Shown in pieces: positions 1 to 11,400 of a DNA stretch of 64,000 nt. Both the position numbers and the translations under genes were made by a program. Source of the DNA: Apostichopus japonicus. Lineage: Eukaryota; Echinodermata; Holothuroidea; Aspidochirotida; Stichopodidae. Location: contig NC_092576.1 of assembly GCF_037975245.1 (NCBI RefSeq), positions 20,523,611 to 20,587,610 on the forward strand, in the 5' to 3' direction. The notes under the pieces are model-generated. The model did not search any database. It was not told the DNA's origin and saw only the letters and a list, made by a program, of their open reading frames with translations. How positions within the stretch are numbered: the first letter of the stretch is position 1; every line of letters starts with the position of its first letter.

Positions 1-585
1 CAAGCAATATGGTATGAATCAAAACATTCTTAAAAAAAGATATGTTGAGAGGTAGAGTTCGATGTGGACTAGACTAGAATAATATTTAGGAGAGAATGGA
101 GAAAGAAGAACATGACTGGCATTGTACGAAGGAGATATATCAATTCATGATAGGCAGCAATATGTCATCCATGGTGGGTGAGATGTGTTATGTGAAGGTG
201 GATTCAAATTCAACCTAACATTTATGGGTTATAATGTTGATTTTGGCAGGTACATGGTTACCAAGCAAGGTTTGTTGTTAGTTGTTTTCAGAAATTTCTC
301 TTTTTAAGGATAAATTGTCCATGACATCTCCTGATTCCATTTCATCAGCATAGAAAACCAGTGAACAAGGAATATGATTTACATTTTAGCCTACTGATTT
401 CACTAATATGTCTATCTGCTTGTAAAAGAAACTGATTTCATAAGATTAGTGAATGGTAATATTACTGTAAAATCTTATAGTAAAGACTGATGGCCCACTA
501 TATGTTTAATAAAATAGCAAAAGCATACCAATTCTTTTCCAGTTTCCACATGATTTAAATACAATGGTAATTGTTTAACAGAATC
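1..585. other. Non-coding stretch, nothing recognised
   Basis: The stretch is AT-rich with no supported exon or repeat. Missing 3' exons of the SUSD2-like gene were looked for here on the minus strand and not found. Confidence 0.4.
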
Positions 586-1150
586 GTGATAGCTTCATGC
601 TGTAATGGCTGTAGCAGTAACTACATTTTTTTCAAATAATTAAGGGTGCTTACAATCTATGCATAATAGTACTGTGTTTTGCAATTTCTTCAGCATTGTT
701 ATGTTCAAGTATTTGTTATGAGGTTAACCTAGCCTAGATTCATTTGGGACGATCGAGTACATATTGCAGTCCTGACAAGCGTGCTTATTCGCCCGACGAT
801 TGGGTACATATGCAGGACAGGCGGGCTAATTTGCCAGACGATCTGGTACCGTGATAGCTTCATGCTGTAATGGCTGTAGCAGTAACTACATTTTTCAAAT
901 AATTAAGGGTGCTTACAATCTATGCATAATAGTCCTTTGTTTTGCAATTTCTTGAGCATTATTATGTCCAAGTATTTGTTATGAGGTTAACCTAGCCTAG
1001 GCTAGATTCATTTTGGGACGATCGAGTACATATTGCAGGACAAGCGTGCTTATTCGCCCGACGATCGGGTACATATGCAGGACAGGCGAGCTGATTTGCC
1101 CGACGATCGGGTACATATGCAGGACCGGCGTGCTTATTCGCCGACGATCG
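586..1150. repeat. Tandem segmental duplication (about 267 bp) ending in a 42-bp hairpin repeat
   Basis: The block starting at 586 recurs at 851, and the shared GACGATCGAGTACATATTGC recurs at 748 and 1017, so the offset is 265-269 bp. Inside and after it are copies of a roughly 42-bp unit containing CCCGACGATCGGG (5-bp stem, 3-nt loop) around 1058, 1100 and 1141, with diverged copies near 797 and 835. Confidence 0.75.
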
Positions 1151-1309
1151 TGTTAATAGGCCCCACCAATTATAACAACAGCCTATGCCCTATTTGCTAT
1201 GGTACAGCCTAGCTAGGCCTACCTCGCGCACAAGCCTAGAATAACTAACGTTACGAACTGCCAAGCTTTTATTCTGTATTAATTGGAAAACAACAAAAAA
1301 CATACATAC

Positions 1310-1381
1310 CTTTCCCTCGAAAACTGTTTTCACTTCGTGGAAACCTTTATTTGTAAGGAAAGTTCTTAAAGACTCAGCCAT
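1310..1381 (-). CDS. Possible first coding exon of an unrecognised minus-strand gene
   Basis: A 24-codon exon starts at an ATG (MAESLRTFLTNKGFHEVK), has an in-frame stop upstream, and ends in phase 0 at AAG|gtatgt, a good donor. About 200-300 bp upstream lie a CRE-like TGACGTA (about 1576) and two inverted CCAAT boxes (1602-1606 and 1672-1676), as in housekeeping promoters. I do not recognise the peptide, and later exons would lie in 1-1309 or outside the window. It could be chance. If real, it limits how far the SUSD2-like gene can run before overlapping it. Confidence 0.3.
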
Positions 1382-1569
1382 TGCTAATTTATAACCTTTA
1401 CTCTAGCTTAGACATACGGTCGTCTGTCTCGTTCATGCCTAGCTGTGTGTACGGCGTGCGTACGTACAGTACAGCGAGTACCTGGCTAAGCGAAGAATAT
1501 AGTAGTATATATGTACACAAGTTGTAGCGCTCGTTGTCACTTGTTTTTTGTGCTGCGTATTTGCAAGTT

Positions 1570-1680
1570 TTCGGATGACGTAGGCGCATTTCTGTTCTCT
1601 GATTGGATACATTTTTCAGTGGAATACAGAGACTGAAAATGGTAAGATGCCATGCCACATGTGATTAGCTGATTGGTTAA
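1570..1680 (-). promoter_or_regulatory. Possible promoter with CRE-like and CCAAT boxes
   Basis: ATTGG (CCAAT on the minus strand) occurs at 1602-1606 and 1672-1676, and TGACGTA at about 1576. They lie within 300 bp upstream of the candidate start codon at 1381. This is motif evidence only. No TATA box was seen. Confidence 0.25.
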
Positions 1681-1825
1681 TACAGTCAGTCCAAAACAGC
1701 GACTGAACGGTGTAACTGATAATACAGTCTAAGTAGAGTGTTTCTCAGTCTAAACTCAGTGTATAACACTGAAAAAAATTTCAGTCTCAAAGAAGACTGA
1801 ATTCTTCAGTCTATCATTTTAAGAG

Positions 1826-1860
<35 letters not shown>

Positions 1861-1890
1861 ATATATATATATACATATACACATATATAT

Positions 1891-1954
<64 letters not shown>

Positions 1955-1969
1955 ATATATATAGATATT

Positions 1970-2015
<46 letters not shown>

Positions 2016-2016
2016 C
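1826..2016. repeat. TA/TG microsatellite
   Basis: Almost pure TA with short CA/TG interruptions. It lies between the last found SUSD2-like exon and the candidate promoter. Open frames through it (Tyr-Ile runs) are meaningless. Confidence 0.9.
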
Positions 2017-2265
2017 CGACGTTTATAGTTACACGGATCTACGCTGCAATCAGAAAGGCTTAGTGTGGTTATGTTCCAATACTGACTTGCCATTCCTCAA
2101 ATTTCAGATAAACGATTCCAATAGGTATGAAATCATTCACATTCTTTCTCATCGTTCTTTCCTTTTGAGGTTCGAGGTCAAATTTGGCGAAACCACGCTG
2201 TCTTCGAAACTGTAATATCAAGTTCCGTTAAAGAGACAAAAGAACAAAACCTGAAATCAACATAC

Positions 2266-2436
2266 CGGTTGACGTCCACACTGGTTCCATATCAAATACC
2301 ACTCCAATGTTTCCAATGTCACCATCTGTTACCAGGATGCGAATCTCAGTCTCGCCGGAGTCTGTTATCTCCATATGAAAGACATCACCATCTCTGTGTT
2401 TGGCGGCGACTGCAGTAATCATGGTTGCATTAATAC
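2266..2436 (-). CDS. SUSD2-like exon 7: VWD continuation, last exon found
   Basis: The exon is 171 nt, phase 1 to phase 1. The acceptor is gtatag, the donor CCG|gtatgt. The peptide (INATMITAVAAKHRDGDVF, then a run of short strands) fits the VWD segment after the GDPH exon. A possible next acceptor (tattacag) lies at about 2200, but in the required phase it gives only about ten codons before a stop. I did not extend the gene through it. The following DNA is TA microsatellite. Confidence 0.7.
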
Positions 2437-5400
2437 CTATACAAATCAGAGAAGCACTTCTTTAGGAAGAACCGAAAGCACGTTAACCGACGGCTAACCA
2501 ATTCGTTGGCCACGTTCCTTCAAACATCCGTTTTTACACAAGACGTCACCCTAAAACCATTGTTTTATAATTACTGTTACCTTGGGAACAGACATCCCGA
2601 AACACTTCATTTCCCAAATATAAGTATTTTGAACAAAATCCAAAGATTTGGATAAATATATTGAAACGATCCTTCCATCACAATATTAGTACAATTGTAT
2701 ATGCTACGAAGATGACTTACCACCTAAGACTGGACTGGTTCTGATATGAGCCACGAACTGACCGTTGTTTACATCACTGAACAGAAATTCACCACGACCG
2801 TTGTAGGTAAAGTCTAACCCATCTAGTGAGCGGAAATGCGGATCACCACCTGCCCAAACTGAAAAACAAAATTAATTCAAAATATATTGTAATAGACCAC
2901 AGCAGAAAAACTCATGTGCAGTGTGTAAGTTATCATTACCAAAATAAATTGCTTTAACTGATTTACACATTTTTTTTTATTTTTTATTTCTAAATCTAGA
3001 CTATTTTATTTCAAAATTGTGATTATGCTACGGCAAAATGTCAACTTTTAACCGAAATGTAGCTTTTTCGTAACCAATCTTTCGGCTCATTAACTCATAT
3101 GAAGTACTATTTCATCCCGATCTGTGGATTTTTCTCGAAATATCGACTCTGTTTCTACTTTTCAGTGAAATTGCGCTATTTATCACAAAACGTCAAAGCA
3201 AACTGTCCGACTTTCGTCGTTTTTTTTTTTTCGAAAGTTCGTCTTCTTGTGTTAAACTTTTCCCTTTTCATTGAAATGTTGAGAAAAAAGGGAAAAAAGT
3301 AAGAGATATGTGTTCCAATGGTCATTAAATTTCCTGACGTTGTTAATTAAAAATTCAAAGGAGCGATCTGAATGATCTGCGAGTTGCATCGCTAGTTGCA
3401 AACGTGCAAACGATGGGGTATTTACTGAACACGTATACCAACATGTTAGTTTAGACGACATTGAGTTAAAAGAGAAGAACGTTTAGCGTTCTTGTCCAAG
3501 TCTTCTAATTTCACCAAATAATTTATAGAATGCCTGTTATCACCTACTTCAAGTTTACCAAAATCTGTATTCTTTATTACATACAAGCATAAGTAATGAT
3601 GATTATCATTGCAAACATCTAAATCGTCACTCAACAATGTGTTTTAAGCACTTAATACTTTGAACAAGAAGCACATTACTCTAATTGTGGTATGATTATA
3701 TCATGAGTCTACAAGATTAAATAAACTGATTCTAGTTAGCTTCATTCTTGCTGTTTTAGTGTTGTCTCTATGAGACAAATATTCATGTTATTATTTTATT
3801 GTCGTTGTACCCCAGCATGTTTATTAACTTTCTTTAATCAGTAAGAAAATAGATATAAGTTCTGAAGAAGCTTCCAATACGGTCTTCATTTTGTGATATC
3901 AGATTCCAGGCCTATATTAGCTCTCATGTATTTGTCAAACATAAGACGCCCATCCTTTTACGTCATTCTTCTCCGAGAGACTGTAATTCCCGTTTGTGTA
4001 ATTCACTAGCTAATTCACGACGCACTGTGAATGTTCTTCAGCTTATCGATTACGTCACTGTAACAGAACAAAATGGAATAATCCGAATTTACCTAATCGT
4101 GGCCCTCGGTATCCCTCGCATGATTGTGACGTACGAACTCTTTGGAACAGACTACAGAATGGCACATTTGACAGATAACAACAGTGAAACCATGGCACGA
4201 TATCAGTAACAAAGTTGGTGAAAAACGGAACCTTGCTAATGTGATGCACTCGATGGGCAAATCCACCGCCAGGGTTGTTTCTGATGTTCAAGATATTTCC
4301 TGCCTCATCGTAGCAACATTCCTGTCCACCGCCCAAGTCACTGAAAGCAATAACATGAGACAGTGGACAGTACAATCAGCTAACAAAACAATCGCGGTAA
4401 GCAGGATCACACAATGAATAATCGCAGTCTCCATATAACAAAAATCATGTATCATAATAAATAATATTGCAGGCTAAATCTGAGTTATTTCATGCAATGT
4501 TAAATTAAGAAACGACAGTGAAACGTCAAATATCGACTAATTTATACAGCACACAGCTGTCTGATTATATCAGTGTGTGTTATAGGACTGACATGACAGT
4601 CAGTGTGTGTTATAGGACTGACATGACAGTCAGTGTGTGTTATAGGACTGACATGACAGTCAGTGTGTGTTATAGGACTGACATGACAGTCAGTGTGTGT
4701 TAAAGGACTGACATTGCAGTCATTGTGTGTAATAGGATTGACATGACAGTCGGTGTGTGTTATAGATCTAAAACGACAGTCAGTGTGTGTTATAGGACTG
4801 ACATGACAGTCAGTGTGTGTTATAGGACTGACATGGCAGTCACTGTGTGTTATAGGACTAACATGACAGTCAGTGTGTGTTATAGATCTAAAACAACAGT
4901 CAGTGTGTGTTATAGGACTGACATGACAGTCAGTGTGTGTTATAGGACTGACAAGGCAGTCACTGTGTGTTATAGGACTAACCTGACAGTCAGTGTGTGT
5001 TATAGATCTAAAACAACAGTCAGTGTGTGTTATAGGACTGACATGACAGTCAGTGTGTGTTATAGGACTGACATGGCAGTCATTGTGTGTAATAGGACTG
5101 ACATGACAGTCAGTTTGTGTTATAGGACTGACATGACAGTCAGTGTCTGTTAAAGGACTGACATGACAGTCATTGTGTGTGTTATAGGACTGACATGACA
5201 GTCAGTTTGTGTTATAGGACTGACATGACAGTCATTGTGTGTAATAGGACTGACATGACAGTCAGTGTGTGTTATAGGACTAACACGACAGTCAGTTTGT
5301 GTTATAGGACTGACATGACTGTCAGTGTGTGTTATAGGACTGACATGACAGTCAGTTTGTGTTATAGGACTGACATGGCAGTCAGTGTGTGTTATAGGAC

Positions 5401-8400
5401 TAACACGACAGTCAGTTTGTGTTATAGGACTGACATGACTGTCAGTGTGTGTTATAGGACTGACATGACTGTCAGTGTGTGTTATAGATCTAAAACGATA
5501 GTCAGTGTGTGTTATAGGACTAACATGACAGTCAGTTTGTGTTATAGGACTGACATGACTGTCAGTGTGTGTTATAGGACTGACACGACAGTCAGTGTGT
5601 GTTATAGGACTGACATGACAGTCAGTGTGTGTTATAGGACTGACATGACAGTCAGTGTGTGTTATAGGACTGACATGACAGTCAGTGTGTGTTATGGGAC
5701 TGACAAGACAGTCAGTGTGTGTTAAAGGACTGACATGACAGTCAGTGTGTGTTATAGGATTGACATGACAGTCAGTGTGTGTTATAGGACTGACATGACA
5801 GTCAGTGTGTGTTATAGGACTGACATGACAGTCAGTGTGTGTTATGGGACTGACAAGACAGTCAGTGTGTGTTAAAGGACTGACATGACAGTCAGTGTGT
5901 GTTATAGGATTGACATGACAGTCAGTGTGTGTTTTAGGACTGACATGACAGTCAGTGTGTGATATAGAACTGACATGGCATTCCGGATCTAATTTAAAAA
6001 AAGACTCATCCGTACTGTGAAATATGTATAGCATTGATTTCTTGGTATTGTGAGTTATCCAACAATGACTATCAAGTATTGTAACATATGAAAATAATAC
6101 TAATAACAAATAACTAAATACTAATAACTACATGGAATCTTTGATTTTTTTCCAAAAAGCTAGCGTAGTAAAATATGAACAATCAGAAACAAAGTATTTG
6201 TAATTATATAGGTATACTGTTTCTTACCTTGGAAACCTAGCTCTAACGCAATGTACGGCGCCTACTTTCCTGTAGCAGTTCAGTGGATCATTAACGTTGT
6301 TAATGTTGCAAAACGGATCGGGACTGAAGCGGCAAGAATCTATCCGGGCTGCCCGTAATGTGCAAGGACATGCTTGCCTTTGGTTCAGGAAATCGTTATT
6401 CATCACTATTTCAGACTGATACCACGGACCGCAGTAATCAATTCCATTGTTGATTGGATTGAAGTATTCAGCAACATGGACATCACTCCACAGGAAGGCT
6501 AGAGGTCTGAAGTGAGAAAGCATTTAAACTGCTGACATTAGTTACTACATACTGAATAAATTAAACACAGACTCCAACTGAAAGAATGTCAACATCGTTT
6601 TATTTTAACTTCGAAGACCCTCTTCTTTTACCCCTCCCACCTCCCCCCTCCCTGGACACGAAAATTATATTGTAAGACGATATGAATATGTACATCATCT
6701 ATGATGTACGCACTGCAATGGATACGGATAATAACTAGCGGTAGGGATGCTCACATCTTGTCATTAAAACATTTGGATCCTTCGCACAAGATAATATTAT
6801 GTTCCATTTTTGTTTGTTTCACTTTCTACGCTGTTCGTTCATTTACCTTTAATAAAATACAAGGTGCAGTGCCACCTTTAGCCTTGAAACAGGACTGTAA
6901 TTTATGTCACTGTGGTCTTATGAAATGTATTTTGCCCCGGATCATTTATGTCATTTAACGAAGATCTTTGCAGAGTTTGCGCATCACAATACGACTGAGG
7001 TGATGCTTCGGGACATTCAACCAAGCAACGTTCACTATACTTACTATACATCTACTAGTTAACGTATTCTAATAAAGGTTTCGCTGTATTCAAGAACTTG
7101 CCTGGGATCTTCATTATCCTCGAGTCTCTCTATCACTCGTATGACCGCCGCAGTCAGCTGAGGAAGACCTTGGACAGTGTTGAAGGTAAATGATCCAGAA
7201 TTACCCACTGCCTGAGCAATCACGTGCACTCGTTCAAATGTAGGCACTCCTTGAGAAACTTCTTGATAATTCCATAATTCAATATCGACGTTTGGTGTAT
7301 CCAGTATGTTACTGTTCCACATAATCTGGTAACTCCCTGGACCGGTCCACTGTTGCCGATTCACACGTGTTACACCATCGTCGATTCGATCAACTGCAAC
7401 TGATGGTATAATTTAATCTTATACTGAATGTTATGGATACTTTATTGATGCTTTCAGTAGAATTTTTTTTATCATTTCATATTTCTTAAGGAGGATAGGA
7501 TGTTGAGTAAAACCTTCAACATAACATCTAAGTTTACAAGCAAACCCGCTTTTCACACAAGAATTCCATGAATACAAAAAACTTGACTAAGCTGACCAAT
7601 CGTGGGGCATAACAAGTGCGAGCTCATGCAGCTAAGCTTCGATTTGAGAAATTTTCTTTTTGATTGGCAATATTTCTGAGCAGTATATCCGTTAGTTTGA
7701 ATGAAAGTGCAAGCTCAGCTAAGCTTCTATTTGTGAAATTTGTTTATATTGGCAATATTTCTGAGCAGTTTATCCATTTGTTTGTGCGAAAAGTACAAGA
7801 CATAGGCGGAATAACTTATGTTATGCTATAAATCGTTGTACTTATCACTGTGGATAATATATGCCCCACTACAGAAAAACATAGAACCAACAGTATATGC
7901 AATTCGTAGTTTTCTTTCATGCAATAATATAACGCAAACGTTAACGAATATTCCTCTTCTGGATCTGCTAAATGTTGTGGATATCACGTTTGAATTGCGC
8001 TGACCCCAAATTACTCACGAAATTTGCACCCATACAATAATGGAACGACCTGCATCTTGTTTACAATCGACGTATCACAGAGAAACGTTAAAGAGCAGAA
8101 CTCGGAATGGGCTCCAACATTATAGGTCATTTTCACATGTCGTATTACACACGCAAACTGTGGAAAAGTCTAAGCTGTAAATCTGCTAAGTATTCCTTTC
8201 ACAGAGAATGGCATTGAACTAGATAGGAAGCTTGAATAACAAGCAAATATTTGACTTGAGCAAGTCTCGCGCGGTGGAATTATTTCCCAACAAGGGCGGC
8301 GGAACCGGGGGGGGGGCACAGGGGGTACGGTTCCCCCCACTTTTCCTCAGGTTAAAAATGTGCCCTTTTTCTGCATAAAAGTTGAGGTGTCTCAAGTTAA

Positions 8401-11400
8401 CAAGAAGCCAGGGAACCAAAATGAACACTCGGGAAGGGCCGTTTCCGGCCATCTGAGGGGTTTGTAAAACCAAAAGTTTCTTGTACGCTCCGCGCCAACC
8501 GATGGTTGCGCTCCGCTCAGATAGTCGTGCATACAACTTTGCAAATCCTGGCTACGCCCCTGACTTTTAATGAATTTCTGTCGGTCAAACTCAATGCTAT
8601 TTCGAATCGAAAAAAATGTGTTCAGATATTAATAAGAAATAAACTCTAATTCGGAAGATTTCTACATTAGCAACTAGCATGATTTCACCTCATTTTGTCT
8701 CAAAAGAAAACTTGTTCCTTGTTTCCCAATTTGCACATGGGATATTGCAGTGCTAGTATGCATATTTTTCTTGAGGGGGGGGGGGGGGCGTTGATGGAGT
8801 GATGTGTACACGCAAATAAGATAATACCATAAGAGTTATAAAGGGTAATTATAAGGCTGCATCATTCCAATCGAATTTCTTCAAAGTGCCCTTGATGTCG
8901 GTGCCCCCCCCCCCAGATTAAAAGTGCTTCTGCCGCCCTTGTTTCCCAACATGACGGGGAAATTAAAATGAAACACGTTTTTGCTACACACATCAAAACG
9001 CATACTGGTTGTGAATACTACAACTTGGACAAACAAATTTCGTGATCATTGCATATGATCTGTGGCCTACATTTCATCATAACTGAAAACTCTACAGAAG
9101 GCCCTGCTTGAAACCTCACAATACTACATGACGAACTTTGGTCCACCACCATTCAAACGATATTTCACAACAATATTTCAGCAAAGTTGGACAAATGAGG
9201 AGAATTATTTTTTAAGTTTTCAGAAAATGACCTCTGGTGACCTCAAATGACCTTTATATGTATGTTAACTTACTCAAGAGTTGATAAAATCCTTCAACTG
9301 TAATATTATAGCATCACATGAAGTTGTACGATTTTTTTGTCCTTTCATCATATTGTTTCCAGCGAACGAGGCCATACGGTGGAAACGTTTGGGGAGTTTC
9401 CTCCGATGGATGATAGATTGTAGACCAAATGATCTTTGTGATCCCAATACTCCAACATTATCTTATTAGAATTGAGTTTAATTCTGTGTACCATATTATA
9501 CCCACAATCGTAGTTTGCTTAGAAAATGGGCCATATTCCAGAGATGTCAGACACGATTTTGAAGTGGGGGGGGGGGAGTTGAGAAAAAGATTGTTTGACA
9601 TTTGTGTCCTGTATGTCAAAATAAAAAAAAACGGTTGTCAGGGCATTTTACTACGGGACTGGTATTAAGAAACGTAGGAGAAAGGAATGGAACCAGGATT
9701 ATATAATGGTGACATGTGACCATCGGGTCGTTGAGGTGGACTCCGACGCAAGAAGGTGTTGGGATCCTCCCCGGAGAGAACATGATTTTAGATGTCATTG
9801 AATGTAAACTTAAAATCAAGAAAATGTTAGTACGCACGATTACCGGTATAGAACTAACAGTTCATTGGATTCAAAGTGCGCTAACATAAGTTGACCCTCA
9901 ACTCGTGATATTGAAAACAATTTGCATATCGATTGAACAAGTTTTACTGGAATCCGTAAAGTCACGGATTGAACAACTAGTTTCGGAGGGTTTTTGTTCA
10001 ATGTGTTATTTAAATAGCGAAAGTCGCACTGCTGAGAATACGTTATTTGAGAGAGAGGAATCGGAGGTGTTGAAATCCGTCACAGACAGGGTGTAATGGT
10101 GCAAGACATACTGATTGCGTACAATGTTTCTATAACGTCATTATAAGTCGGATAGTCAGTATATCTGCCCCGTGCTTGCATCCAAGTGATGTTTGTATAG
10201 TTTTGTATTTGCCGTTGTAAAGTACCGATTTTTTCCTTCATTCACTCGAACTGGAACTTTGAATGGGCCAATTGTTTTGTTGTTGTTATCAAAAGAAATT
10301 GTAAACCATGATAACTGTGTGAATGCTTTCCTCGCAATAATAACAAAACCAGCATATTTAGACCGTACAGGGATTTAATGCGAAGGGGGGCTTTAAGGGG
10401 ATCCAAAACGCAATTCAATAAAATATTGGTTAATATAACTGCGTACTGCGGCTGGGTGAAATTTTTCGGGTCACTGATCATCAAACGTGAAGCAGTCTTT
10501 TCGAATTCCATTCATCAGAGAACAAAATCAAACACTACAATGGTTTGTTTACTCAGCATATGAAGGAAGTCACTGAACTGAACTAATTCAATATAGTTCA
10601 AGGAAGACAGGGTATATCTCGAAATTTCCCTTTTTATGTCTGTGTTGCATTCGACACGTCTATATATCTACATCGACACACACGGATTGTTTGCACTATA
10701 AACCTTTCATGCACGTTGATATATCACAGCATGTTATGTACTACGCCATGACAAGAAATATAAGGAACTTGAAACCATTTCGTTCGTCCTCCCAAACGCT
10801 CACCAAGAATGTTATAAGCACAGCATTTGTACATGCAAAAACATAATACAAGACCAAAACAGACCAAATAATCCATGAAGTTGCAGATTTCATTATTCCC
10901 AACATTTGGCTCAATGAACGATATTACGTCATCCCTTCGGAACCACTTTGGAGACGCTTTGAACTTTATAGATTAGAAGGAGTGGGACACACATTTATAA
11001 ACTAACCTCATGACTTGTTTAGTGAAATATATTAATCTTCCCAGTACATTATTCGTAAGGTTGAGATACTATTAGAAGCTCTTTAATTAGGAACAACAAC
11101 TTATTGTAACCCATGAGAACGTCAGAATAAGGGGTATCAGATTTTGCAGGTATTACTTGTATTGGTTATATTTCACAAAGTTATTATAACAAAACAGCTT
11201 CAACGAAATATGTTTAAATGTTTACATATAACAAGGAATTTCACACAACTGTTTGGACGTCTCTACTTAATCAGATTACAATATATACTTTCTTCAACCT
11301 TCAAGTCCGGAAAAAAGACTCAATTACATATTTTCACTTTCAAATACTTACTGTATAGGAAGTTGCTTCTGAGTTCATTATCGCCAACGATTACAGTAAG

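Noticed and set aside
2094-2200. Extension of the SUSD2-like gene through the acceptor at about 2200
   Set aside because: In the required phase the frame stops after about ten codons. The longer open frame there needs a different phase that no good donor at 2266 provides.
5150-6109. Long minus-strand frame of HTDCHVSPIT repeats (and plus-strand SVCYRTDMTV frames)
   Set aside because: They arise from a 30-bp minisatellite whose length is a multiple of three. The array is inside an intron bounded by well-supported exons.
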